This document shows, one piece after another, positions 1 to 11,283 of a DNA stretch of 64,000 nucleotides. Each line of letters begins with the position of its first letter. Within the stretch, counting starts at the first letter, position 1. Source of the DNA: Metellina segmentata. Taxonomy: Eukaryota; Arthropoda; Arachnida; Araneae; Tetragnathidae. Below the pieces are notes generated by a model. The model saw only the letters and a list, made by a program, of their open reading frames with translations, searched no databases and was not told the DNA's origin. Location: NCBI GenBank assembly GCA_947359465.1, contig OX375881.1, positions 74,733,914 to 74,797,913 of the forward strand. The letters are read 5' to 3'. The translations under genes and the position numbers were made by a program.

Positions 1-111
1 TCTATTTTGTTAGTATCTTTTCATTGGGCTTCCTCTATTTTTGGAACAGGATCACTGTTGTGCAATACATTGTCTGTTATTGTTTCTCTTTTGTGTTTGA
101 TAGTTTGGAAA

Positions 112-2460
112 ATCATTTTTAAAGCATATTAACTTATTGTTTGGATTATTTTGATATCTTTTTTAAAGTTAAGCAATATTTAATTTTGGTCTTTTATGCA
201 ATGTTTGATTTGTTTCATTTATGCAGTATTTTGTTTGTTTCGTTATAGTATTTCGGTTTTCGTATAGTTAATTTTTATCTATTTGGTTTGGATGTCTTAT
301 CAAAAGTATAGCGATATTTAATCCCAATTTTAAATTTAATGTTTAACATTTTAAAATAAATTTATTACATATTTGTATTATTTGGTTTCCTAAAAATGTC
401 AACAGTCTTCAAATGGTCTTTACTGGTGTCCCGCCAATCTTGGATTTGATTCATTTATGCAAACTAAGAACCTTTGTTCTATGTAGTTCTACGCTCACAG
501 GATAATGATGCGCTCTTCGAATTTCAACGTTTTACTGAGAAGCAAAGACATGTTCCATCAATTTATTGTCGACATGTATTCCAAGATTGAATGGGAAAGG
601 ATGTAGTACATATGACTGAATCAGAGGACCCTGAGAGTGGAATGGTATGCACATTTGAGAGATTGGAAAATCGGGCGGTTGTGTACCTGGTAGACATCGG
701 ACCACAGAGACATGACTATCTCCAACAACACCTACATAAGATTGGGGTGGCTATCTCCCCGATCTGTCCGCTTTGTAGCGATGGTTTTATGAACAGACAA
801 CACCTTGCGGAGTGCTCTAGTTTACAGGACATTGACACCAGGGATACTTCTCCCCAATGACTTTATTCGTTATATTGGATGGCAAGACAGCGTATGGCCG
901 AAAGGCCTTGAGCTGGGCGTAGAATTAAAAAAAAAAAAAAAAAACATTTGAGAGATGCGTTGATGAACGATGGAAATCTTGATATATGAAAACTAAAGTA
1001 CACAGAAATCGCCAAACTTTCAAAAAGATATCCCAACCAAAAGTTAATGTTTATGCTTTTGTAAATTTATACGTTGCATAAATTATTAAACTAATATGCC
1101 ATGCTTTCCAAAAGACACCCAAACACAGAAAGAAACAAAAAATTGCATAAAAGATCAACAAAGTTAAGGCATTTCGCTATAACTGCCCTTTTAAAATTAC
1201 AGCCCACAATATTTTGTTATATGGCCAAAAAAAAGAAGCTGTTTTATGCTTCTGTTTAGTTTCAGCTTCTCCCTTTAGGCGGCACTGCTACATTTGGCTT
1301 AACGGAAATATGAGGAAGATTTGGCACAACATTGTCATCATTTTACTGTGTTGTCACTTTAGTGTAGTTAGACCAACACCGACTTTATACAAAGCCCATG
1401 TCACTACTCAAAGTCCTATCGCGAGGCTACTTTTACACAAACTGCAGGTAGTTCAGACTAATGCAATTTGAGAGGTTGCAATTTGCTGCAGAAGGAAATA
1501 TGCAAATGTGTTATGTAACAGCCAATCAAGGTTTCGTTTTGAGAAATATGTAAAAAAAGGCAGTTTTGGATTTAAACATAATTTTGTTAATGACTTCAAT
1601 GCTCTAATCCTCACAATGCTGGCTTCTTATACGACTGCCTTTTTTGCATATTGGGGGCTATAAATTAAAAAAGACAGTTATACCAAAATGTTGTAACTTT
1701 GTTGATCTTTTATGCAATTTTTTGCTTGTTACTATGTTTGGGTGTCTTTTGGAAAGCATAGCATATTTAATTTTGATAATCTATGCAACGTATAAATTTA
1801 CAAAAGCCTAAAATTTAATCTTTGGTTTGGACATCTCTTTGAAAGTTTTGCCATTTCTGTGTACTTCACTTTTCATATAGCAACATTTCCATCGTTCATC
1901 AACACATCTCTCAAATGTGCATAGTGTTCCACTCTTAAAGGTCTTTCTAATTCAGTCGTATGTACAACGTACCCTTTCCGATTCAATCTTGGAATACATG
2001 TCGACAATAAATTGATGGAACAGGTCTTTGCTTCTCAGTAAAACATAGAAATTCAAAGAGCACATCAACATCCTGTGAGCGAAGAAATTACATTGAAGAA
2101 ATGCTCTTAGTTTGCATAAAAGATCCAAATCCAAGATTGGCAGGAGTGCAGTAAAGACCATTTCAATACTGTTGACATTTTTAGAAAATCAAATAATACA
2201 AAAATATAATAATAAATTAATTTTAAAATGTTCTAAATTAAATTTAAAATTGGGATTAAATATTGCTATACTTTCTATAAGACATCCAAACCAAATAGAT
2301 AAAAATTAACTATACGAAAACCGAAATACTATAACGAAACAAACAAAATACTGCATAAATGAAACAAACCAAACATTGCATAAAAGATCAAAATTAAATA
2401 TAGCTTAACTTTAAAAAAGATATAAAAATAATCCAAACATTAATATGCTTTTATAAAAGC
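112..2460. repeat. large imperfect palindrome (foldback-like repeat)
   Basis: The left arm, about 112-1212, reads as the reverse complement of the right arm, about 1648-2460, around a loop of roughly 435 bases. The pairing is visible over many blocks: 543-590 with 1975-2030, 175-340 with 2240-2400, and 1000-1212 with 1648-1870. The left arm is longer because a LINE fragment sits in it at 664-943. I see no coding capacity of its own and no transposase. Arms of this length with a small loop resemble foldback elements or an inverted duplication of an older repeat. Confidence is high for the symmetry and low for the family. Confidence 0.85.
664..943 (+). mobile_element. 5'-truncated non-LTR retrotransposon, 3' end with poly-A and target duplication
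   Basis: A 280-bp insert ends in an 18-base A tract (926-943) and is flanked by the 13-bp direct repeat ACATTTGAGAGAT at 651-663 and 944-956. The uninterrupted sequence survives in the opposite palindrome arm near 1905-1930, so the empty site can be read directly. The insert encodes the C-terminal end of a LINE protein: a HDYLQQHL segment followed by a CPLC...HLAEC zinc-finger-like pattern at about 707-825, typical of R1/Jockey-type ORF2 tails. The open frame starting at 591 is an artefact that joins palindrome sequence to this insert. Confidence 0.85.
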
Positions 2461-2752
2461 AATAAATTTTAAGAAGAAAATCCAGTAATCGGGCGGCTAC
2501 ACACGCATTGCAAATACAGATTTAGTCAATACCAATTGAAGGTTGTTGCCATTCAGAGGAAAACAATAATAATTAAAGATGTCATTACTCTTTAATTTTA
2601 AAATGTTCTAGATTAAATTTTAAAATTTGGGGTAGTATATAAAATTGCAAAATATTCAGACAACACATGAACTTCATTTTATAATACTTGAGACTCATTG
2701 CCTAAAGTTAAGCACAGATCGGGAAATGTTAATTTCCAGAAGCCAATCTGAA

Positions 2753-2893
2753 TTTGAAAGGCTGCAATTTGCTACAGAGGTAGATGGAACTATGCACATG
2801 TGTCATGTAACAGCCAATCACAGTTTCGCGTCAAGAAATATGAAAAAAAAAAACAGTCATATAAGAAGCAAGCATTGTGAAGGGTTAGAGGAG
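2753..2893 (+). repeat. second copy of the palindrome-loop sequence
   Basis: 2753-2842 is a direct copy of 1468-1551 in the palindrome loop (shared blocks such as GCAATTTGCT and GTAACAGCCAATCA). The continuation at 2851-2893 matches 1597-1640 in inverted orientation. The repeat family therefore extends past the palindrome, which argues that the palindrome arose by inverted duplication of a longer element. Confidence 0.7.
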
Positions 2894-2903
2894 TTGCATA
2901 TAA

Positions 2904-3000
2904 CAGGGTTCCCACTCTTTTTTTCTAACTAAAAATAAGGACTTTCTAAGCACTTTCTAAGACAAAATAAGGACTTTATAAGGACTTACATAAAACATTA
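2904..3000 (+). mobile_element. hAT-like terminus CAGGGTTCCCAC with subterminal repeats
   Basis: CAGGGTTCCCAC at 2904 is followed by repeats of AAGGACTTTCTAAGCACTTT. The same terminus in inverted orientation ends at 6423 with matching subterminal repeats, and again at 9957; degenerate forms start at 8857 and end near 54955. The sequence resembles hAT terminal repeats. The flanking 8-mers at 2904 and 6423 do not match, so I do not call them one element. Confidence 0.45.
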
Positions 3001-3853
3001 TAGAAACCGTATTACACAATGTAATACCTAACTTTCGACCAAATGGGGATGCTCTTACGGATTAGTTAATCTTATAAGAACGGTAGTATATAAAAAATTT
3101 AATATTCAAGTCTATTTTCTAACAATTATACACAAATAAGGCTACACAAAAATGAGCTTTTTCAAAAAAAGCAGTCTGATTTTTACAAAATTCAGCAGTT
3201 AATATGTGGGTATTTACGTGTGCACGTATCTATACTATTATAAAAGGAAGTGTTTATCTGTCTGTTTGTTTCCTGCCGCGAAGTCCTGACGAATCTATGG
3301 CACTTACAGTAATGAAATTTGGCACACAGGTAGTCCGAATTTTTTTCAATTTTACGGTTGAGGTGAAATTTAAAATTCAATCTAGAACATTTTAAAATGA
3401 ATTAAATAGTTTTTTTTTCACCATTCTTCATTCTACTGCAGTAAATCAGAGGAATAAAGTAACAGCAAAATTTAGACTTCTTGCACTCAAGTGTCCGCTT
3501 GACGTCAGCCTTTGGAACCATGCCAATTTTTTTCATCTCCAAGGTGAGAACACATTCGAATGACCTTCGTTTGTTTCGAGATTCATTTATAAATTATAAT
3601 TAGTGGCAAACTATAAAATCTAAAAGTATGTAAAAGGATTGCAAGTTGCATACGTCAGAGTCAAATTTGACTGGATCGATAATCGAACGAGTTTCTAAGA
3701 AAATATTTTCCCGTGAACCAAAAAAGATCATAAGAGTTATGCAAAAAAAAAACTTTGATAAATTTATAAAAAGGTTAAAAAAATAAAAAGCAACTTTATT
3801 GAATAGATATTCAACTAGTTGCCACAGTCCCAGCCTAAGCCATTTGGTGTATT

Positions 3854-4003
3854 GCCACATAATTTTGAACTACGGTCAGATCACGACACATCCGAGCTGG
3901 TGCCCTACTCTCCAAACTTTCACACCAACCCAACGCGAGGACTTTCGGCCACGACAGATTTAAAGTGCACAAGTCGCTTCTACACGATATACTTACAAAC
4001 ATC
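3854..4003 (+). mobile_element. SINE family A fragment
   Basis: The stretch ATTTTGAACTACGGTCAGATCACGAC, GAGCTGGTGCCCTACTCTCC and ACTTTCGGCCACGACAGATTTAA matches the body of the tRNA-derived SINE at 42176-42480. The tRNA-like head at the distal end is missing here. Confidence 0.75.
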
Positions 4004-4668
4004 ATTTTAATGAAACAAAATTAATTTGAAAATAATCATCTTAGCTGACAATGGAAACAGATTGCGCATGGCATAACAAAAGAAAGTGAAGTTCAAGCAC
4101 AGTCGGCCATTGAGTATTTGTCACCCGGATACAAATAGAAAAAAATTATAAAGCATAGAAAAATTACTTTCGTTTTCGGTCAGCAACCAAATACAATAAG
4201 AGTTCGAAATTTCCAGTTTTCAAACTACTTTTCCTGATTATTGAAATTCACCGACTATTCTCGGTTCTCCAGCACTAAGATTTACGTTTTTGCGATATTA
4301 TCCTCCAATGTTTTTTTTTAAACGAGTGGGTTGGTTTTCTTTTGGAACTGATTACCGATTGCTTCAAATTTTCAAAGCAGAATCACCCCCGAAAATCTTC
4401 AATTTTTTAAAATATTTTCTGGGATATTGTTACAAAGAATTAAAAGCATAAAAAAAAAGCTAGATTAAAAAAAAATTACCACTCAGATAGCAGTATTAAT
4501 TAAAATAAATTATTTTTATATTGTTTTCGATTCACTTACAAACTTAAAAAATACAATTCACCATAGTTATAATACATTTTTAAAACATTGCACCCTCGGG
4601 TAACTGAATAAAACAAAATTAAGTAACATTGGATGATTGTATTCTAGTTTCCTCTATCAGGACAACTA

Positions 4669-6046
4669 CACTCTATAACAAAAAAATCGACGCACCAAGA
4701 AGGAATCATCTGATTGCTTTGAAATTTCGTATGCAAAAATGTTTTGACCAAATATGCAAATTATTAAAAATTTGGTGTCCAATGAATGAATAGTGCGATC
4801 GCCAGCGCACGGAACTGCGCATCCAGCAGATGTATGAGGAGTTGTTCTTGAACTGTTGTTAAAATTTTCTGCTGCATTGCGATTTAGGATACCTTTTAAC
4901 GACTGAAAAAATGCCTCGCTGCAGGATTCGAGCTCATTACGAGCAACTTTCAGAGTTTGAAAGAGGTCGTTTCATTGGATTGAAAGAGGCAGGTTGGGCA
5001 AATCGGAGAATCGCTCGTCATGTGAGTCGAAGCGATGCAGCGATTAGAAGATGCTGGCAAGAGTGGATTGACAAAGGCAGATTTCAGCGTCATGATGGTA
5101 GCGGTCGACGTAGAGCCACAACAGATCACGAGGACAGAGTGATTGTCAGATCAGCTGTCACAGCGCTTGATTCATCGCTATTCACCATCAGTCGTGCGAC
5201 CCACACACGAGTGTCCATCATGACCATTCACAGATGGCTGAGAGAGCGAAATCTACGCTCATACCGACTGTATCGCCAACTACCACTCATGCCTGCACAC
5301 TGTCGAGCCAGATTACAGTGGTGCTTGGCTCGATCAGGCAGGAATGATGCTGACTGGGGACGTACAGTCTTTAGCGACGAATCCCGCTTCCAACTGTGTC
5401 CTGAAATGTCTGGAGATGCCCAGGGCAGCGTGCCGATCTTGCTTTCACTATTGCACGCCACACGGGCCCTCAACAAGGAGTTATGGTCTGGGGTGATATT
5501 TCCCTTGATAGCCGGGCCCCTTTGGTCGTCATTAGAGGAACACTTACTGCACAGCGGTACATTCTGAGACCTGTTTTGCTACCGTTCCTTTCGCAGTACC
5601 CTGGGCTTATTTTTCAGCAATACAATGCCAGACCACATACGGCACGTGTTACTATGAACTGTCTTCAAGCTTGTCAAACACTTCCTTGGCCGGCGAGATC
5701 ACCAGATCTCTCTCCCATCGAGCATGTCTGGGATATGATGGGAAGGCGACTGCATCTGGTAGGGAATGTTGATGACGTAGTCCGACAATTGGAGCAAATT
5801 TGGCAAGAAATACTGCAGGAGACCATCCGGGAGCTTTATCGGTCTAAGCCATGCCATGTGGCAGCTTGCATCCAGGCTAGAGGCGGGTCAACACCTTATT
5901 GAGCTCGTTATAGTAACTCTGAAAAAAATCATTCAATTGTTCTGAAATTTTAATCATTTTCGATTCTGTACATAATTTTTCTATCCACCAATTTTTGTCT
6001 CCATCGGACAACTCCTTCTTGGTGCATCGATTTTTTTGTTATAGTG
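4669..6046 (+). mobile_element. Tc1/mariner element with TIRs and TA target site
   Basis: The left end CACTCTATAACAAAAAAATC (from 4669) and the reverse complement of the right end (to 6046) agree over about 36 bases through GCACCAAGAAGGA. The left copy has two extra bases near its tip. TA dinucleotides lie immediately outside, at 4667-4668 and 6047-6048. The 1.38-kb length and the single transposase reading frame are typical for the superfamily. The insertion lies within the presumed Helitron. Confidence 0.93.
4911..5902 (+). pseudogene. Tc1/mariner transposase, frameshifted and catalytically damaged
   Basis: Cut-and-paste transposase of the element at 4669-6046. The first 160 residues (frame from 4911) hold the paired-like helix-turn-helix DNA-binding region (about residues 14-60), a basic GRRR stretch, and the first catalytic aspartate in VFSDESRF (D156). 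Just after this the frame is lost, in a region that also looks shortened. The protein resumes in the frame entered at 5483 and runs to 5902. There the second catalytic motif reads QQYNARPH, so the aspartate expected before the asparagine is a tyrosine. The third motif SPIEHVWD keeps its glutamate, 32 residues after that tyrosine. Two independent defects make activity very unlikely. Confidence 0.9.
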
Positions 6047-6299
6047 TATTTTGTGCATTGCGAGACACTCATAAGTCGAAAACAGACCGATTTTCATGGG
6101 TTTTAAAGTGTATTATGAGCTCATCAAGATACGTACTCATCAAGAGTCGATCTGCGATTTGTATATCGCTTATCAAGGGTTGCCATTCTAGCCAGCCAGT
6201 TCCTGAATTATCATTAAAACTGTACCTGTAAGCAGTTTTATTGCCGATCAGCTGCTAGAGGTCGGAAATATTGTGAAAAAATATTGTCATTTGAAAACT

Positions 6300-6423
6300 G
6301 AATTTTGTTTTTAAAGGAAAATAAGCACTTTCTAAGGACTATTGATGCAAAATAAGCACTTCTAAGGGCCCTTAGAAATGGAAGGTCAAAATAAGCACTT
6401 TGTAAGCACCCGTGGGAACCCTG
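6300..6423 (-). mobile_element. hAT-like terminus, inverted relative to 2904
   Basis: GTGGGAACCCTG ends at 6423, preceded by three AAATAAGCACTTT-type subterminal repeats (about 6307-6402). It is the inverted counterpart of the terminus at 2904. No transposase of this family was found between them. Confidence 0.4.
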
Positions 6424-6486
6424 TGTAAGTGCTGTAAAAGTGTTTAAACCTTTCGTACGATTACTTTTCAAGATGTACGTGTTTCT

Positions 6487-6706
6487 ATGGCTTCCAGAAG
6501 ACAAATAGCAGATAGTCAGCGTTGGCGTTCTGTGGGACACCTTGAAGCAGGGCAAACAATCACTGATGTTGCTCTTTTCTTTGGCGTCCATTCCGTCATT
6601 TCACAATTATGCAAACAATTCCAAACAGTTGTCCGAAGACCTGTGGCCCACTGCCCAAAAGTTAAGACCCCAGCAATCAATATTATTGCTGTTGTAGCAA
6701 AGCACT
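6487..6706 (+). pseudogene. Tc1-like transposase N-terminal fragment
   Basis: A 73-codon frame begins MASRRQIADSQRW and continues with LEAGQTITDVALFFGVHSVIS, which has the layout of the first helix-turn-helix of Tc1-family transposases. It stops after HC/PKVKTP-type sequence and no catalytic domain follows. It differs from the mariner protein at 4911, so it is a separate, older remnant. Recognition rests on the pattern alone. Confidence 0.5.
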
Positions 6707-6908
6707 GATCATGCAATGGCTGTGTCAAAGGGCAATTCTTTCCCCAAGAAATGAAGATGTCACTGTCATCAAAAAGAAACTCTTGTGAGAATTGCTCGGT
6801 AGTGTTCAAATTATAAATCTATTGACATTTTGTGTGACACATATGAGGCCTTAAACTACCCAACTGAGTTTTTGAACACATTCGAACCATCGGGAGTACT
6901 CTCGCACA

Positions 6909-7250
6909 TATTGGAGCACCGATTATGCTTCTCGCAAATCTCAATCCACCCTCACACTGCAATGACACGAGACTGTCAAGAAACTCCTGCCAAATATCAT
7001 TGAAGCCACCATCATGACTGAACATGCCGCAGGCAAAGAAGCATTCATTCCTAGAATACCAAACATCCCTTATATCCCATTCTAATTTTAAAAAATTCAG
7101 TTCCCGGTTCGTTTTAGTTTTGCTGTGAGCATCAACAGGGCACAAGGACAATCGCAGAAAGTCACAGGACTCTGTCTCATTAAACCATGCTTCTCCCACG
7201 GTCAACTATATGTGGGGTGTTCGAGTGAGTTGGATACCTTTTTACTTTTC
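6909..7250 (+). pseudogene. Helitron Pif1-type helicase C-terminal remnant
   Basis: Plus-strand translation gives GAPIMLLANLNPP and CNDTRL near 6911-6975, then, after frame changes, FIPRIPNIPYIPF near 7046-7084, and SINRAQGQSQKVTGL with CFSHGQLYV near 7124-7214. These are, in order, the conserved C-terminal blocks of the Pif1-like helicase of Helitrons, including the NxAQGQ motif and the SHGQLYV block. At least two frameshifts and stops break it. Rolling-circle transposition needs both Rep and helicase domains, and only this end of the helicase is recognisable. Confidence 0.8.
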
Positions 7251-7988
7251 ATAAATAGATATCACTTAAATTTCTTGCCAGATATGGTTATTTTAATATG
7301 TGTGGAGGTATACTCTCTCGGCAAGGTGGGGTGAATAAACAAGTACAAAATGCTCATTTTTAAAATTTGTTTCCACTCACACATGAGACAGACTTATTTC
7401 ATTGAATTTAATTCTTTCTAAAGTAACATTCGACAGCTACAAACATTGCCGATTCTAAAAATTCAGATAAGCAGCAAAATAATTTACTTTGTACTCAAGA
7501 AAAAAAAAATGACCTTTGATTTTGGTCTTTTTATCTATTTTAGTTATAATTGAAAATGACTTCAACATTTAAAAATATTTCTAATTTTTCCATCTCCCTA
7601 TTATCTGAGTAATTTGGGGTTATAAGATACTGCGTTGCCCAAACCAACACATTTCATTGTTGTGTTAAAAATAAAGTATACATTTAAGTTGTAAAATTTT
7701 AAAAATACGAGACTCGTTTTTTTTTTTTTTTTTTAATGTTTTAAGTGAAAAAGCATGTTTTCTTACTCCTCTTTCACCATTCAATTTTCTCAACTGCCTT
7801 TTTCAAAAACTTAAACTCATAATTTTAAGAAAATAGAGAATTGTTTGGCATTGCAGTAAAATCTGAAAAGATGCATGTGTATTAGATGGATTTTAGAAAT
7901 AATACAAGAATCAGCAGAATTTCTACAATTTTTTATTAAAAATTGGAACGAATTTTAAATTTGTGGAAATTTTAAATTGGTAATTTTT

Positions 7989-8624
7989 AATGTCATACTA
8001 GAGCAACACAATGGGCTATTGACGACAGTCCGGGATCAACCCCCCAAGGGAAATAATCTAGGTAATTTTTAATTAACGTCATATTACAAGAACACAACTA
8101 TTGACAACGGTCCGGGATCAATCCCCCAAGGGAAAGATCAGAGGTAATTTGTAATTAACGCTGCACTAAAGCAACACAACGTGCTATTGACGACTGTCCA
8201 TGATCAATCCCCTTGGGAAAATATTCGGAATTTTTTTTATTAATGTACTCAAGCAACACAACAAGCTATTGATTACGGTCCTGGATCAATCCACATCTTG
8301 CTATTGACGACGGTGCAGGTAATTGGTAATTTTTAGTTAACGCCATGCTAGAGCAACACAACGGGAAAGTGACGACGGTCCAGGATCAATCCCCTTTGGG
8401 AAAGATCTGAGGTAATTGGAAATATTTTATTAACGTTGTTCTACATGAACATAACATACTATTGATGACCATCCAAGATTAGTCCCCTTAGGAAAATATC
8501 CGAGGAAATTGGGTAATTTTTAATTAACGTTCTTGAGTAACACAACGACCTGTTGACTACTATGCGGAATCAATCCCGTAAGTGAAAGATATCGGGACAA
8601 CACAGCGTAATTTTGAACCACGGT
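7989..8624 (+). repeat. tandem array of about seven 82-98-bp SINE-derived units
   Basis: Units begin near 7989, 8077, 8159, 8243, 8341, 8434 and 8528. Each has the order GCAACACAAC, CTATTGACGACGGTCC, GGATCAATCCCC, GGGAAAGAT and a T-rich AATTTTTAATTAAC spacer. The unit is the same as the outer part of SINE family A (42190-42260). The last unit runs directly into SINE body sequence. Confidence 0.9.
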
Positions 8625-8680
8625 CACATAACACCCGAGTTGGCACCTCACTCTCCAAGAGATTGTGACGTCACACTGAT
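8590..8680 (+). mobile_element. SINE family A body following the tandem array
   Basis: GGACAACACAGCGTAATTTT, GAACCACGGTCACATAAC and GTTGGCACCTCACTCTCCAA match 42255-42330. Similarity fades after about 8680 and the tRNA-like head is absent. Confidence 0.7.
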
Positions 8681-8856
8681 TAGATCTCTTCGCAGTTCCA
8701 ATTTGGCTGCATTTCACAATGACGAGGAATGTGATGGCAGCACGCCATTGTCCGTAGTGTTGGTTTGCGAAGCAAACCAAATGGGAATGCGTAGTGAACA
8801 CCGGTGGTTGGCAAAAGTTCACACTGTACACACCTAACCCCCACAAAGTACAGCAC

Positions 8857-9957
8857 CATAGTTCCCACCTTTATCCAAAAAAAATTCAAGAACTTTTCAA
8901 AACCTAAATTTTTTTTTCAAGGACCTAAAATTTTTTTATAACGATCTAAAACAAGGCAAATAAAAATTGTCAGTTAAAAAGAAAAATACAAAAAAAGACA
9001 ACATTTTAAAACTACTGGTAGTCAAAAAAAGAAGGGTTATCATCAATTTTGGTTATAATTTGGTATTTTTCTCTGTCACGAAACCTGCGATTTATTTTTT
9101 GCAAAGTGGGCTTTTTGTTTCAATGCTAACTATCAGGTGCTAACTAACTAACTTGCACATATATCGTTTTCAGTCATGTGATAAAATATCGTACAATAAA
9201 TTCTTTTGGTGACACAAAGAGTATGGGAGCTTGCACATGGTTCAATCTATACAACACAATCTCCATTTTGCTGTCGTCCACTACAACAAACGGCTGTCAT
9301 GGTTTATTTTGTTTGAGAAAAAAAAATAATCAAAAGTTTTGACTGGTGTTAGGGCTTTTAAATATTTAGTCTAAATTTTTATATTTGCGATTGTTAAAGA
9401 TGGAGTAAAAATTTCAACGGATTTGAGATCTGCAGAAAATTTCACAACAGAAAAATATCTTAAATGTGATTTTCTTTAATTTTTTTTCAATTGTAACATT
9501 TATATTTGTGCAATAAGAATTTGGCTTCATATCTTTGGATGCATGACAGGTTTCCAATGATGCCCTGATTGCAAAAGCTACGGCTTGCTAAGAAAGCGGT
9601 GCTGTTATCCAGCGGCCGTGATTAGTCATGATGTGGTGGGCGTAACAAGGCGCACGTCTTAACAGACCAGAGGTGTCAACTTTGATGGACAGAACTGTGG
9701 AAAATGGACAATCTAGACGTAGCATTATTAGTATATCACGTAGTGTCAAAGCGAGAAACACCGGTTTCATTCAGAATGATGTTCAAATGGCGCACTTCCT
9801 GTGGAGGACAAGTCTGGACAAATTCCAATGCAAGACGAAATTACACAATTATGTACTAGTTAAAAAAATCAAGTACTTTCCACCAAGTTCCGTAATTTTC
9901 AAGGGCCCCTAGTTAGGAAAAAAAATTCAAGGACTTTCAAAGACCGTGGGAACCCTG
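8857..9957 (+). mobile_element. possible hAT-like element bounded by inverted CATAGTTCCCAC / GTGGGAACCCTG ends
   Basis: The two 12-bp ends differ by two bases once inverted, and both carry AAATTCAAGGAC-type subterminal sequence (8885-8950 and 9925-9945). Flanking sequences share only AGCAC, so a proper 8-bp duplication is not demonstrated. The interior contains Helitron-like sequence (9380-9470) and no recognisable transposase. Confidence 0.35.
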
Positions 9958-9995
9958 AGCACAAGCAACACTGTGCTAGCCACGCAGTGGCTAGT

Positions 9996-11283
9996 TTGAA
10001 ATAATTCTATCCCTGTTAACTTAAGAAGTACACCAAAAAAAACCATGCCACTGCTATAAATGTAGACTGAAGCTGCACCCCTGTAGTAAATAAAATATAA
10101 CTTAATTGAGTTTGAATAAACAAACTATTTTTGAATATAAAATACCTTTTTACAAAATCTCTAATCAATTTCAGTCTGCTTATATTTTTCTGTAAATATT
10201 CTTATTTTCTAATAAAATGCACTTGAAATCAAATAAACTTAAAGCTAATAACTCCTATTTTCCAAGAAATAATTTAACTTAAAGCATGATTTTGAAAATT
10301 TATGTTGCAAAAAATAGAGGCAGTCTATGTTTAAGGCGGTGGTTACCTCCTTGGCACACTTCTAAAGTCGCCAAAGAAAGAAGTTTTAACGGATTTTGAA
10401 AGTACTTTCTAGAATATTAAAATGAAAACTTAAATTTTTCACTTGCCGAGGTTGCCATAAAAGACGAAATAACCGAGCATCTTATTTTCTAGTTAAAAGA
10501 AAAACCTCATTAAAAGCTAATCAACTTAAAATATTTCATTTATATCTTCCATTGCATCACAGTCGCTAGACAACAGCTCCGTTTCCTTAGGAAACCATAG
10601 CTTTACCTTGAAATTTATGGCAACAATGTACACTAACTAGTTCAAAATCCAAGTTCTCCAGGTTTACCATTAAACTAATAAGCTTCTCACAAAGATTCTT
10701 TTCAAAGAGGAATTTGCAAGACACATCAGCTAGGCAAAATTTAGGAGTGCAATGTTGTCGATATGTCTTATTTGACGCATTTTACATTTATAAAAGACAA
10801 AAAAGGGCAAAAGTCTGAATTGTTTCTTAAAAAATGATAAAAATCAGTCATTTTCTCAAAAATTTAAGAAAAGTCGGTAATACCTACAAAAGTTGGAAGA
10901 ATATCTCATCCCTGTATATATTTTAAGCAGTTGCTATACAAACTTTATAAAATCACTCCTTGTACACTGTTCTATTAAGAATGAAAGTTTGATCTTTGGA
11001 CTTAAGGAATGACAAGTAAATGATACATTGAAAAAGAAATTTCTAAAATAATCTTAACATAAGTGTGGTAGCATTTTTCTTTATAAATGTTTTATATCCC
11101 AAATTCAATTAATTTTTGCTATTTCCAATTTATATCTAGTCCTTAATCATCCATTCTAAGATAGGTTTAGTAAAAAATATTTAAAGAATGAACAAAATGT
11201 AACAAAAAATAAAATGACTGAGCGAAAGTAATCTTTGAGTTATGAAAAATTGTATATATATAGACAAATGTACAAATCTATAC
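9996..11283. other. no recognised gene or repeat
   Basis: AT-rich sequence with no long open frame, transposon terminus or exon that I could support. It lies downstream of the GKAP exon in the direction of that gene, so it is probably intron. The next exon, expected to begin in phase 0 with an acidic continuation of the GKAP domain, was not found. Confidence 0.4.

Larger units (their letters stand above)
3229..9994 (+). mobile_element. decayed, nested Helitron (5' end, helicase remnant, 3' hairpin end)
   Basis: A Helitron-type 5' end, TCTATACTATTATAAAAGG, starts at 3229 after an A. A 3' end with the stem CTAGCCAC-GCA-GTGGCTAG finishes in CTAG at 9991-9994 before a T. Both ends match two compact copies elsewhere (12419-12983 and 41010-41585). 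A Pif1-type helicase C-terminal remnant lies between them in the same orientation at 6909-7250, and 9380-9470 repeats the interior of the short copies. A mariner element, a SINE piece and hAT-like ends are nested inside. No Rep/HUH domain was found. The two ends may come from different copies, so treating this as one element is inference. Confidence 0.5.

Noticed and set aside
591..860. 89-codon open frame
   Set aside because: It crosses the boundary between palindrome arm and inserted LINE 3' end, so it is an accidental fusion and not a gene.
2904..6423. A single hAT element bounded by the two inverted CAGGGTTCCCAC ends
   Set aside because: The flanking 8-mers differ, no matching transposase lies between, and the interval overlaps only one end of the presumed Helitron.
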